Below are positions 1 through 4,721 of a stretch of 5,708 nucleotides of DNA, one piece after another. The first letter of the stretch is position 1, and every line of letters begins with the position of its first letter. Made by a program: the position numbers and the translations under genes. The stretch spans positions 1-5,708 of the forward strand of contig CALASU010000327.1 of assembly GCA_937888765.1 (NCBI GenBank). The letters are read 5' to 3'. The notes under the pieces are model-generated. The model worked only from the letters and a program-made list of their open reading frames with translations, was not told the DNA's origin and searched no databases. Origin of the DNA: an uncultured Clostridia bacterium. GTDB lineage: Bacteria; Bacillota; Clostridia; Lachnospirales; Anaerotignaceae.

Positions 1-13
1 CCTCGCAGGGAGC

Positions 14-34
14 TCGAGGGACAGCGTCCCTCGA
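14..34. other. Perfect hairpin downstream of rqcP
   Basis: The 9-base arms 14-22 and 26-34 (TCGAGGGAC / GTCCCTCGA) are perfectly complementary around the 3-base loop AGC. The hairpin starts 3 bases past the rqcP stop on the minus strand. No T-run follows on the minus strand (GCTCCCTGCGAGG), so it is not a classic intrinsic terminator. It could stabilise the mRNA 3' end, act as an attenuator, or be a dispersed palindrome. The window edge prevents a choice. Confidence 0.5.
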
Positions 35-37
35 AAG

Positions 38-277
38 TTATAGGGATTTATACATCCCTGCGGCATCTTCTTTTTTGCTGGAATCCTGAATATTCAGAAC
101 TTCTACTCTTGTGGTGTTGTTCCCGAACTGGATCTCGATGATGTCGCCGATCTTTACCTCTGCACCTGCTTTGACTACCTTGCCGTTTAAGGATACACGT
201 CCTGCATCGCAGGCTTCATTGGCGATGGTTCTGCGTTTGATGATACGGGATACTTTCAGAAATTTATCAATTCGCAT
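38..277 (-). CDS. rqcP: S4-domain RNA-binding protein RqcP (YabO family)
   Basis: A 79-residue protein that is almost entirely one S4 RNA-binding domain: it opens MRIDKFLKVSRIIKRRTIAN, followed by the GRVSLNGK loop (about residues 26-33) and the VKIGDIIEIQFG strand region. It ends with KKEDAAGMY, which closely resembles the tail of B. subtilis YabO/RqcP. Members of that family bind the 50S subunit and act with RqcH in adding alanine tails to stalled nascent chains. The start at 277 is chosen because AGGAGG lies 8 bases upstream (286-291) and the S4 domain begins at this Met. The frame stays open to 337, but that extension crosses a hairpin and has no ribosome site. It is third in the mazG-hup-rqcP order typical of Clostridia. 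The more distant paralog Hsp15 is the alternative name. Confidence 0.93.
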   Translation of the reverse strand: MRIDKFLKVSRIIKRRTIANEACDAGRVSLNGKVVKAGAEVKIGDIIEIQFGNNTTRVEVLNIQDSSKKEDAAGMYKSL

Positions 278-321
278 ACAGCAGACCTCCTTTTTTGTTT
301 TTTTGGTCAGAATGACAGAAA

Positions 322-348
322 AGCCCTTTCTTTTCAAAAGAAAGGGCT
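322..348 (-). terminator. Hairpin between hup and rqcP, likely partial terminator
   Basis: Thirteen-base arms (AGCCCTTTCTTTT at 322-334 and its exact complement at 336-348) flank a single base, so the real loop is a few bases of the A/T stem. On the minus strand it lies 15 bases after the hup stop and runs into TTTTCTGTCATTC, a short, imperfect U-run. It would probably end a share of transcripts after hup, which is abundantly expressed, and let the rest continue into rqcP. It could also protect the hup mRNA 3' end. Confidence 0.65.
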
Positions 349-363
349 GTATTCCAAGAGGAA

Positions 364-639
364 TTATTTGTTGATTGCGTCTTTCAGAGCTTTACCAGCT
401 TTGAATCTGGGTGCTTTGGAAGCGGGGATAGGCATTGCTTCGCCTGTCTGAGGGTTTCTGCCTTCACGAGCTGCTCTTTCAGCTACGTCGAATGTACCGA
501 AGCCAACCAGCTGTACTTTGTCGCCCAGTGCCAGTGTTTCTGTTACTACTTCTTCAAATGCTTTCAGAGCTTTTTCAGCGTCTTTTTTGCTCATTTCTGC
601 TTTTTCAGCGATTGCTGCTACCAGATCAGATTTGTTCAT
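364..639 (-). CDS. hup: HU-family DNA-binding protein
   Basis: A 91-residue protein, the normal length for a bacterial HU. The N-terminal helical dimerisation half (MNKSDLVAAIAEKAEMSKKD, then an EKALKAFEEV helix) leads into the hallmark GFGTF at 46-50. The beta-arm follows with RNPQTGE at 61-67; its proline is the residue that intercalates into DNA in this family. The C-terminal helix starts at about 80 (KAGKALKDAINK). HU dimers bend and compact DNA without strong sequence specificity. AGGAGG at 649-654 sits 9 bases before the ATG. The gene begins 20 bases after the mazG stop, so its ribosome site falls just past that stop codon and the two are almost certainly co-transcribed. I cannot tell from sequence whether the genome has other HU copies. 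Confidence 0.97.
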   Translation of the reverse strand: MNKSDLVAAIAEKAEMSKKDAEKALKAFEEVVTETLALGDKVQLVGFGTFDVAERAAREGRNPQTGEAMPIPASKAPRFKAGKALKDAINK

Positions 640-659
640 GTGTGTTTGCCTCCTAAAAG

Positions 660-1472
660 TTAAATATTTTTTGCCGAACGAAGAACCTTTTTGCCCTCGT
701 CCCAGAGTAAATCCATCTCCTCCAGAGTCATCTCTGTAAGGTGCTTTCCCTGCAAATGGGCGGATTTCTCAACATACTCAAATCTATTTATAAACTTTTT
801 AGTAGCATTTGTCAAGGCAAACTCGGGATTTATTTTCAAAAACCGTGCGATATTTACCAGAGCAAATAAAATGTCCCCAAATTCTTCCTCTTCATGCCCG
901 TCCTGTGCCAGAATGGATTCCTCTAATTCTTTCACTTCTTCATAAACCTTGGGCAGGGCACCACTGATATCGTGCCAGTCAAAACCGACATCTGCCGCTT
1001 TTTTCTGTACCTTTGCCGCACGCATGAGCGCAGGCAGGGAAGATGGGATCTTTCTCATAACCTCTGTCTGGGTTTTTGTGTCCTTTTCTTTTTGTTTCAG
1101 TTTCTCCCAGTTTACCAGAACCTCCTCGGGCGTATCGGCTGTCACATCGCCGTTGCCGAATACATGAGGGTGACGGTAGATCATTTTTTCACAGATCCCG
1201 CGAATAACATCTTCCAGCGTGAAAGCGGCGGCATCGCCTTTTTCTTCCTCAATGCGGGCGTGGAATACCACCTGCATCAGTACGTCGCCCAGTTCCTCGC
1301 AAAGATTTTCATAGTCAGATTTTTCAATGGCATCAATGGCTTCACAGGCTTCCTCAAGCATATCCTGTTTCAGGGTTTCATGTGTCTGCACCTTATCCCA
1401 GGGACAGCCGTTTTCAGAACGAAGTGTCTTAATTACCTCTACCAGATCGTCAAGTGTATATTTTTTTTCCAT
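660..1472 (-). CDS. mazG: Nucleoside triphosphate pyrophosphohydrolase MazG
   Basis: A 270-residue protein with two tandem MazG domains, near the length of E. coli MazG. The N-terminal domain has the family opening NGCPWDKVQTHETLK (about 21-35) and the Mg-binding pattern EEACE (40-44) plus EELGD (59-63). The second domain repeats it as EEVKE (178-182) and EEFGD (196-200), followed by NIARFLKINPEFAL. The family hydrolyses NTPs to NMP and pyrophosphate; E. coli MazG does so for all canonical NTPs and counters MazEF stress through ppGpp. There is no N-terminal methylase domain as in B. subtilis YabN. The start has AGGAGG (1480-1485) 7 bases upstream. A 7-bp hairpin (1494-1512) lies just before that ribosome site. 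It is the first gene of the minus-strand operon. Confidence 0.96.
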   Translation of the reverse strand: MEKKYTLDDLVEVIKTLRSENGCPWDKVQTHETLKQDMLEEACEAIDAIEKSDYENLCEELGDVLMQVVFHARIEEEKGDAAAFTLEDVIRGICEKMIYRHPHVFGNGDVTADTPEEVLVNWEKLKQKEKDTKTQTEVMRKIPSSLPALMRAAKVQKKAADVGFDWHDISGALPKVYEEVKELEESILAQDGHEEEEFGDILFALVNIARFLKINPEFALTNATKKFINRFEYVEKSAHLQGKHLTEMTLEEMDLLWDEGKKVLRSAKNI

Positions 1473-1493
1473 GAGCGTACCTCCTTATTTTTG

Positions 1494-1512
1494 CGGGACA
1501 ATTTCTGTCCCG
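1494..1512 (-). promoter_or_regulatory. Inverted repeat in the mazG leader
   Basis: CGGGACA (1494-1500) and TGTCCCG (1506-1512) form a 7-bp stem with the 5-base loop ATTTC, ending 8 bases upstream of the mazG AGGAGG. The 10-mer GCGGGACAAT at 1493-1502 recurs at 1646-1655 across the divergent intergenic region. It could be an operator or a leader hairpin; I do not recognise the motif. Confidence 0.45.
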
Positions 1513-1550
1513 ATTCTTGTTCGATTCCTATAAACTTTTTCAGACTTTTG

Positions 1551-1588
1551 GTCGGAAAAAATGGCGTTTTTCCGTCTTTTACCGACGG
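1551..1588. other. Overlapping alternative hairpins in the mazG/nfnA intergenic region
   Basis: CGGAAAAA (1553-1560) pairs with TTTTTCCG (1567-1574) around ATGGCG, followed on the plus strand by TCTTTT. CCGTC (1572-1576) can instead pair with GACGG (1584-1588). The two stems share bases and exclude each other. No plus-strand gene precedes them in this window, and on the minus strand they lie upstream of mazG. The role is unknown and chance is possible. Confidence 0.3.
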
Positions 1589-1605
1589 TTCTTTTATGTT
1601 ATCAT
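1578..1605 (+). promoter_or_regulatory. Candidate nfnAB promoter
   Basis: TTTACC (1578-1583) and TATCAT (1600-1605) are separated by 16 bases. The -10 matches five of six consensus positions and the -35 four of six. Transcription would start near 1612 and give a leader of about 130 bases containing the two hairpins at 1619-1657 and 1677-1696. No stronger sigma-A site was found in 1486-1740. Confidence 0.4.
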
Positions 1606-1618
1606 GGTTGTATCAGTC

Positions 1619-1657
1619 GGATTGTCCGAAGATGCCTTGTGTAAGGCGGGACAATCC
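1619..1657 (+). promoter_or_regulatory. Composite hairpin in the nfnA leader
   Basis: GGATTGTCC (1619-1627) is perfectly complementary to GGACAATCC (1649-1657). Inside the 21-base interval a second stem forms: GCCTT (1634-1638), loop GTGT, AAGGC (1643-1647). The outer stem is followed by TATTTTAT, so on the plus strand it resembles a weak terminator or attenuator. A further 8-bp stem (CCGAAAGG at 1677-1684 with CCTTTTGG at 1689-1696, one G-U pair, tetraloop AAAC) follows. Together they suggest a structured 5' leader, but I match it to no known riboswitch. Confidence 0.45.
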
Positions 1658-1740
1658 TATTTTATCCTAAAAAGCACCGAAAGGAAACCCTTTTGGCAAA
1701 AGACAACACAGACTAGAGTAAGAGAAAGGAAGGATTTTCC

Positions 1741-2595
1741 ATGTTCCGTATTGTAAATAAAAAAGAACTGAACAGCATGGTTACACTTCTGGAAATTGAA
1801 GCACCCTTTGTGGCAAAGAAAGCACAGGCAGGGCAGTTTATCATTTTCCGTGTGGATGAACTGAGCGAACGCGTACCTCTGACAATCGCAGATTATGACA
1901 GAGAAAAAGGTACCGTAACAATCATTTTCCAGAAGGTTGGTCTTTCTACAAAAATGCTGGCAGCAAAAGAAATCGGCGATACTATTCTGGATTTCGTTGG
2001 TCCTCTGGGCGTTGCGACAGAATACGACGGCATGAAAAAGGTTGCAGTTGTAGGCGGCGGCGTTGGCTGTGCGATTGCATACCCTCAGGCTAAGGCTCTG
2101 CATGAGCTGGGTGCGGAAGTGGATGTTATTGTTGGCTTCCGTAATGAAGATATCGTGATTCTGGAAGAAGAAATGAAAGCGGTATCCACAAACTTCCATC
2201 TGATGACAGATGATGGCTCCAAGGGCGAAAAAGGCTTTGTAACAGATAAGCTGAAAGCCCTGATCGAAGCAGGTAACAACTATGATGCAGTTATTGCAAT
2301 CGGTCCTATCCCCATGATGAAATTTGTGAGCCTGACAACAAAACCCTTTGGTATCAAAACAATCGTATCCCTGAACCCTATCATGATCGACGGCACAGGT
2401 ATGTGCGGCGGCTGTCGTGTAACAGTAGGCGGCAAGATCAAATTTGCCTGTGTAGACGGCCCCGACTTTGACGGTCACGAAGTAGACTTTGATGAACTGA
2501 TGAACCGCAACTCCATCTATAAAGCGAGAGAAGCAGAACTGGCAGAAACACACATCTGCCGTATGGAAAAAATGGCGAATGAACTGATTAAGTAA
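1741..2595 (+). CDS. nfnA: NfnA: NADH-dependent reduced ferredoxin:NADP+ oxidoreductase, small (FAD/[2Fe-2S]) subunit
   Basis: A 284-residue protein of the ferredoxin-NADP reductase type seen in NfnA, SudB and PyrK. The N-terminal beta-barrel FAD domain has RVPLT at 44-48 (FAD isoalloxazine/phosphate loop). The nucleotide-binding fold starts with VAVVGGGVG at 101-109. The C-terminal [2Fe-2S] site is D217, C222, C225 and C237 (DGTGMCGGC, then FAC); crystallised Nfn has this unusual one-Asp three-Cys pattern. The complex couples ferredoxin and NADH oxidation to NADP+ reduction by flavin-based electron bifurcation in the cytoplasm. AGGAAGG lies about 7 bases before the ATG. nfnB follows after 30 bases, and both genes end in tandem TAA-TAG stops. 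Many databases name it a sulfide/dihydroorotate dehydrogenase-like protein; pairing with the GltA-type neighbour favours NfnA. Confidence 0.92.
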   Translation: MFRIVNKKELNSMVTLLEIEAPFVAKKAQAGQFIIFRVDELSERVPLTIADYDREKGTVTIIFQKVGLSTKMLAAKEIGDTILDFVGPLGVATEYDGMKKVAVVGGGVGCAIAYPQAKALHELGAEVDVIVGFRNEDIVILEEEMKAVSTNFHLMTDDGSKGEKGFVTDKLKALIEAGNNYDAVIAIGPIPMMKFVSLTTKPFGIKTIVSLNPIMIDGTGMCGGCRVTVGGKIKFACVDGPDFDGHEVDFDELMNRNSIYKAREAELAETHICRMEKMANELIK

Positions 2596-2625
2596 TAGCG
2601 ATCATCGAAAAGGAGGAACGGAATC

Positions 2626-4017
2626 ATGGCAAATATGAGCTTGGAAAAAATCAAGATGCCCGAACAGGCACCTGATGTAAGAAATAAGAACTTTGAAGAA
2701 GTAGCACTGGGCTATACTGCGGAAATGGCAATCGAAGAAGCAACAAGATGCCTGAACTGCAAGCACAAACCCTGTGTAAACGGCTGTCCTGTAAACGTGC
2801 GTATCCCCGAATTTATCGAAAAGGTAGCAGCAGGCGATTTTATGGAAGCATATAAAGTAATCACTTCCACGAACGCACTGCCCGCAGTCTGCGGTCGTGT
2901 TTGTCCTCAGGAAAGCCAGTGCGAATCCAAATGCGTACGTGGCGTGAAAGGCGAAGCAGTAGCCATCGGCAGACTGGAACGCTTTGTTGCAGACTGGTAC
3001 ATGGCAAACTGCGATGAAATGCCCGTAAAACCCGAAGCAAACGGCAAAAAGGTTGCAGTGGTAGGCTCCGGTCCTTCCTCTCTGGCTTGTGCAGGCGATC
3101 TGGCAAAACAGGGCTATGAAGTGACAATGTTTGAAGCATTCCACAAAGCAGGCGGCGTACTGGTTTACGGTATCCCCGAATTCCGTCTGCCCAAAGCAAT
3201 CGTACAGAAAGAAATTGATAAGCTGTCTGCTCTGGGCGTAAATATCATGACAAACATGGTTATCGGCAAGGTTCTGTCTATTGATGAAATCATCGAAGAC
3301 ATGGGCTTTGATGCGGTATTCGTTGGTACAGGTGCAGGTCTGCCATCTTTCATGGGTATCCCCGGCGAAGCACTGGTAGGCGTATATTCTGCAAATGAAT
3401 ATCTGACAAGAATCAACCTGATGAAAGCATATCTGCCCGAATATGATACACCCATCCGCAACAGCAAAGCAGTTGCAGTGGTAGGCGGCGGTAACGTAGC
3501 AATGGACGCGGCAAGATGTGCAAAACGTATGGGGGCAGAACACGTTTACATTGTATACCGTCGTTCCGAAGCAGAAATGCCTGCTCGTCTGGAAGAAGTG
3601 CACCATGCGAAAGAAGAAGGTATCGAATTCCACCTGCTGAGAAACCCTGTGAAAATTGTGGATGACGGCAATGGTCAGGTTTGTGGTATCGAATGTCTGA
3701 AAATGGAACTGGGCGAACCCGATGCCAGCGGCAGAAGAAGCCCCGTACCCGTAGAAGGCTCCAACTATGTGATCGACGTGGATACTGTGGTTATGTCTAT
3801 CGGTACATCTCCCAATCCTCTGATCAGAAGCACGACAAAGGGTCTGGAAACAAACAGAAAAGGCTGTCTGGTAGTAAATGAAGAAACAAACCAGACAACA
3901 AGAGAAGGCGTATATGCCGGCGGCGATGCTGTAACAGGTGCGGCAACAGTTATCCTTGCAATGGGTGCAGGTAAAAAAGCAGCAGCAGCGATTGACGAAT
4001 ATCTGAAAAATAAATAA
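2626..4017 (+). CDS. nfnB: NfnB: NADP(H)-binding large subunit of ferredoxin:NADP+ oxidoreductase (GltA/glutamate synthase small-chain-like)
   Basis: A 463-residue protein. The N-terminal region has two cysteine groups for [4Fe-4S] clusters: C42, C45, C50, C54 and C89, C93, C99, C103. The FAD Rossmann motif VAVVGSGPSSLACAGDLA starts at 143, followed by GGVLVYGIPEFRLPK (about 176-190), typical of the glutamate-synthase small-subunit family. A second Rossmann motif VAVVGGGNVAMDAARCAKR (283-301), with VYRR at 310-313, binds NADPH. AGGDAVTGAATVILAMGAGK (431-450) closes the FAD site. With NfnA it forms the bifurcating transhydrogenase. AGGAGG (2611-2616) lies 9 bases upstream of the start. No glutamate synthase large subunit is nearby, so the common label 'glutamate synthase small chain' is probably wrong here. 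CTG and CCC codons are frequent, which suggests high expression. Confidence 0.94.
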   Translation: MANMSLEKIKMPEQAPDVRNKNFEEVALGYTAEMAIEEATRCLNCKHKPCVNGCPVNVRIPEFIEKVAAGDFMEAYKVITSTNALPAVCGRVCPQESQCESKCVRGVKGEAVAIGRLERFVADWYMANCDEMPVKPEANGKKVAVVGSGPSSLACAGDLAKQGYEVTMFEAFHKAGGVLVYGIPEFRLPKAIVQKEIDKLSALGVNIMTNMVIGKVLSIDEIIEDMGFDAVFVGTGAGLPSFMGIPGEALVGVYSANEYLTRINLMKAYLPEYDTPIRNSKAVAVVGGGNVAMDAARCAKRMGAEHVYIVYRRSEAEMPARLEEVHHAKEEGIEFHLLRNPVKIVDDGNGQVCGIECLKMELGEPDASGRRSPVPVEGSNYVIDVDTVVMSIGTSPNPLIRSTTKGLETNRKGCLVVNEETNQTTREGVYAGGDAVTGAATVILAMGAGKKAAAAIDEYLKNK

Positions 4018-4034
4018 TAGAAATACATAAGGAA

Positions 4035-4068
4035 CACCTCTGTCAGCTTGTTGACGGGGGTGCTTTTT
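4035..4068 (+). terminator. Intrinsic terminator of nfnAB
   Basis: CACCTCTGTCA (4035-4045) pairs over 11 bases with TGACGGGGGTG (4052-4062), including two G-U pairs, around a 6-base loop. It is followed by C and five Ts, then GCTTT. It lies 15 bases after the second stop codon and separates nfnAB from the downstream region. Confidence 0.9.
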
Positions 4069-4070
4069 GC

Positions 4071-4099
4071 TTTACGCAGGAAGAATTTTATAGTATACT
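4071..4099 (+). promoter_or_regulatory. Toxin 1 promoter
   Basis: TTTACG (4071-4076), 17 bases, TATACT (4094-4099), with the predicted start near 4106. The same two boxes and spacing occur in unit 2, and the GCAGGAAGAA bases in the spacer are also kept. The -35 box starts only 3 bases after the T-run of the nfnAB terminator. Confidence 0.75.
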
Positions 4100-4106
4100 G
4101 TTTGGG

Positions 4107-4127
4107 CTGCCCTTCTTAGACAGGCAG
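4107..4127 (+). promoter_or_regulatory. Leader stem upstream of toxin 1 ribosome site
   Basis: CTGCC (4107-4111) pairs with GGCAG (4123-4127) around an 11-base loop ending TTAGACA. Unit 2 has CTACC/GGTAG at the same place, a compensatory change. CCCTTC (4110-4115) could alternatively pair with GAAGGG (4130-4135), which would mask the ribosome site. Confidence 0.6.
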
Positions 4128-4138
4128 AGGAAGGGGGG

Positions 4139-4172
4139 GTGTACATAAATGTGGCACGAAGCTCTGTCCTTT
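4139..4172 (+). repeat. Direct repeat a of unit 1 (covers toxin start)
   Basis: The blocks GTGTACATAA, TGTGGCA, GCTCTGTC and TTT recur in the same order at 4324-4354, separated by 1-4 mismatched or inserted bases. This copy spans the end of the ribosome site, the start codon and codons 1-8 of the peptide. The antisense RNA carries the complement of the other copy, so it can pair here and block translation initiation. Confidence 0.75.
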
Positions 4173-4238
4173 GGATCTTCTGTTATGGCGAGTGTAGCAG
4201 CATACTACATTTGTAAATGGTTAGACAGAAGTAAGTAA
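4149..4238 (+). CDS. Small hydrophobic peptide, predicted type I toxin (copy 1)
   Basis: A 29-residue peptide starting MWHEALSFGSSVMASV and ending AAYYICKWLDRSK. Residues about 5-22 form one short membrane segment, and the tail is basic (K23, R27, K29). It shares 20 of 28 aligned positions with the peptide at 4495-4581. A polypurine ribosome site (AGAGGAAG followed by seven Gs) ends 9 bases before the ATG. Size, single hydrophobic helix, charged tail with W-L-D-R, and the convergent antisense promoter resemble the Fst/Ldr class of type I toxins, which act on the inner membrane. The family's usual proline is absent, so this is a resemblance in type rather than proven homology. Function is inferred from architecture. 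Confidence 0.75.
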   Translation: MWHEALSFGSSVMASVAAYYICKWLDRSK

Positions 4239-4284
4239 TCGGTAGTTAGCCTGAGGCTTAAGCCACCTCCCGAAAAACGGAATA

Positions 4285-4323
4285 GAAAACCCCCTATGAA
4301 CTGGTACTTCATAGGGGGTTTTC
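4285..4323. terminator. Bidirectional terminator of unit 1
   Basis: Perfect 16-base arms (4285-4300 and 4308-4323), with core CCCCCTATGAA / TTCATAGGGGG, run into TTTTC on both strands; the loop is CTGGTAC. It should end both the toxin mRNA (plus, about 217 nt) and the antisense RNA (minus). The two RNAs are therefore fully complementary over this hairpin, including the loop. Confidence 0.9.
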
Positions 4324-4354
4324 GTGTACATAATGTGGCAAGCGCTCTGTCTTT
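4324..4354 (-). repeat. Direct repeat b of unit 1 (in antisense RNA)
   Basis: Second copy of the unit 1 repeat (GTGTACATAA, TGTGGCA, GCTCTGTC, TTT), lying beyond the toxin terminator. It should therefore appear only in the antisense transcript. It matches unit 1's toxin start rather than unit 2's beyond the shared TGTACATA. Confidence 0.75.
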
Positions 4355-4365
4355 CGCTTGTTATC

Positions 4366-4394
4366 AGTATAGCATATGCGAAAGATAGTTGCAA
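4366..4394 (-). promoter_or_regulatory. Antisense RNA 1 promoter
   Basis: On the minus strand: TTGCAA (4394-4389), exactly 17 bases, TATACT (4371-4366), preceded by TGC as an extended -10. It is closer to consensus than the toxin promoter. Boxes, spacing and the CATATGC bases are identical in unit 2. Confidence 0.82.
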
Positions 4395-4418
4395 GTATGT
4401 CATTTCTGAAAAATGTAT

Positions 4419-4447
4419 TTTACGCAGGAAGAAAAATGTAGTATACT
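4419..4447 (+). promoter_or_regulatory. Toxin 2 promoter
   Basis: TTTACG (4419-4424), 17 bases, TATACT (4442-4447), followed by TG; predicted start near 4454. Same boxes and spacer length as unit 1. Confidence 0.75.
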
Positions 4448-4454
4448 GTGGAAG

Positions 4455-4475
4455 CTACCGCCCCTAGACAGGTAG
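4455..4475 (+). promoter_or_regulatory. Leader stem upstream of toxin 2 ribosome site
   Basis: CTACC (4455-4459) pairs with GGTAG (4471-4475) around an 11-base loop ending TAGACA. The third pair is A-T where unit 1 has G-C. CCCCT in the loop (4461-4465) can alternatively pair with AGGGG of the ribosome site (4480-4484). Confidence 0.6.
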
Positions 4476-4485
4476 AGGAAGGGGG

Positions 4486-4506
4486 TGTACATATATGGTG
4501 AATGAA
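4486..4506 (+). repeat. Direct repeat a of unit 2 (covers toxin start)
   Basis: Nineteen of 21 positions match 4678-4698: TGTACATA, ATGGT and AATGAA are identical, with single mismatches between them. It covers the start codon and the first codons of toxin 2. Confidence 0.78.
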
Positions 4507-4581
4507 GTATTCTCATTTATATCTTCTGTTGTGGCAAGTGTAATGGCATATTACATCTGCAAATGGCTGGACAGAAGATAA
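4495..4581 (+). CDS. Small hydrophobic peptide, predicted type I toxin (copy 2)
   Basis: A 28-residue peptide starting MVNEVFSFISSVVASV and ending MAYYICKWLDRR, with one membrane segment (about residues 5-22) and a basic tail. Compared with copy 1, residues 2, 3, 5, 6 and 9 differ near the N-terminus. From residue 10 to 27 only positions 13 and 17 differ, both between hydrophobic residues, as expected if the membrane helix and KWLDR tail are functional. The ribosome site is GAGGAAGGGGG, ending 9 bases before the ATG. The next codon, GTG, could be an alternative start but is less well placed. As for copy 1, toxin function is inferred from the antisense architecture. Confidence 0.77.
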   Translation: MVNEVFSFISSVVASVMAYYICKWLDRR

Positions 4582-4633
4582 AAGACAGTAGGTAGTGAGC
4601 CTGAGGTATAAGCCACCTTCCCAAAACGGAATA

Positions 4634-4672
4634 GAAAACCCCCTATGAAATGGCAGTTCATAGGGGGTTTTC
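4634..4672. terminator. Bidirectional terminator of unit 2
   Basis: Perfect 16-base arms identical to those of unit 1 (4634-4649 and 4657-4672) with T-runs on both strands. The 7-base loop ATGGCAG differs from CTGGTAC in unit 1 at several positions, so loop-loop contact with the antisense RNA would also be unit-specific. Confidence 0.9.
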
Positions 4673-4677
4673 GTGTT

Positions 4678-4698
4678 TGTACATACATGGTAAATGAA
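4678..4698 (-). repeat. Direct repeat b of unit 2 (in antisense RNA)
   Basis: Partner of 4486-4506 with 19 of 21 matches. Weaker similarity continues downstream as ATTCT and ATTTATA blocks in both. It lies beyond the toxin terminator, so only the antisense RNA should carry it. Confidence 0.78.
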
Positions 4699-4721
4699 TT
4701 AAAAAATTCTTCTGTATTTAT

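Larger units (their letters stand above)
4285..4359 (-). ncRNA. Predicted antisense antitoxin RNA 1
   Basis: Predicted to start near 4359 from the promoter at 4366-4394 and end in the T-run of the shared hairpin near 4285, giving about 75 nt. Its 5' part is the complement of the direct repeat 4324-4354 and so can pair with the toxin 1 start region at 4139-4172. Its 3' part is the complement of the toxin mRNA terminator. In pAD1 par, RNA II (about 65 nt) uses these same two contact types with RNA I. Both ends are inferred; no coding potential is suggested. Confidence 0.72.
4071..4394. repeat. Tandem unit 1: par-like type I toxin-antitoxin module
   Basis: First of two related units; the second is 4419-4750. 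In order the parts are: forward promoter, leader stem, 29-residue peptide, a GCCTGAGG...AAGCCACCT...CGGAATAG segment, bidirectional terminator, direct repeat and convergent promoter. Each part occurs in the same order in unit 2, offset by 348 bases at the promoter, 349 at the terminator and 356 at the antisense promoter. Identity is highest in the promoters, the second half of the peptide and the terminator. It is lowest in the translation-start region and its matching repeat. Confidence 0.85.
4634..4715 (-). ncRNA. Predicted antisense antitoxin RNA 2
   Basis: Predicted start near 4715 from the promoter at 4722-4750 and end at the shared hairpin near 4634, about 80 nt. It contains the complement of the repeat 4678-4698, which can pair with the toxin 2 start at 4486-4506. 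Read-through from the minus-strand gene ending at 4780 could add longer transcripts, because no terminator is visible between them. Confidence 0.72.

Noticed and set aside
278..337. Upstream extension of rqcP to a start at 337
   Set aside because: The extra 20 residues are translated from the hairpin and the ribosome site itself; AGGAGG points to the start at 277.
972..1670. Plus-strand open frame across mazG and the intergenic region
   Set aside because: Opposite strand to an unmistakable mazG; no ribosome site and no family resemblance.
1657..2553. Long minus-strand open frame (298 codons) opposite nfnA
   Set aside because: Cys- and Phe-rich translation without a ribosome site or domain; an antisense shadow caused by nfnA codon bias.
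2602..3633. Long minus-strand open frame (343 codons) opposite nfnB
   Set aside because: Same reason: the translation is implausibly rich in Cys, His and Phe, and nfnB on the plus strand is unambiguous.
1741..4017. Glutamate synthase or sulfide dehydrogenase operon
   Set aside because: No glutamate synthase large subunit is present; the Asp-Cys3 cluster motif and subunit pairing fit NfnAB best, although sulfide dehydrogenase shares the folds.
4221..4403. Minus-strand 60-codon frame over unit 1
   Set aside because: It runs through the bidirectional terminator and antisense promoter. The matching frame in unit 2 (4551-4787) arises only because the hairpin is repeated.
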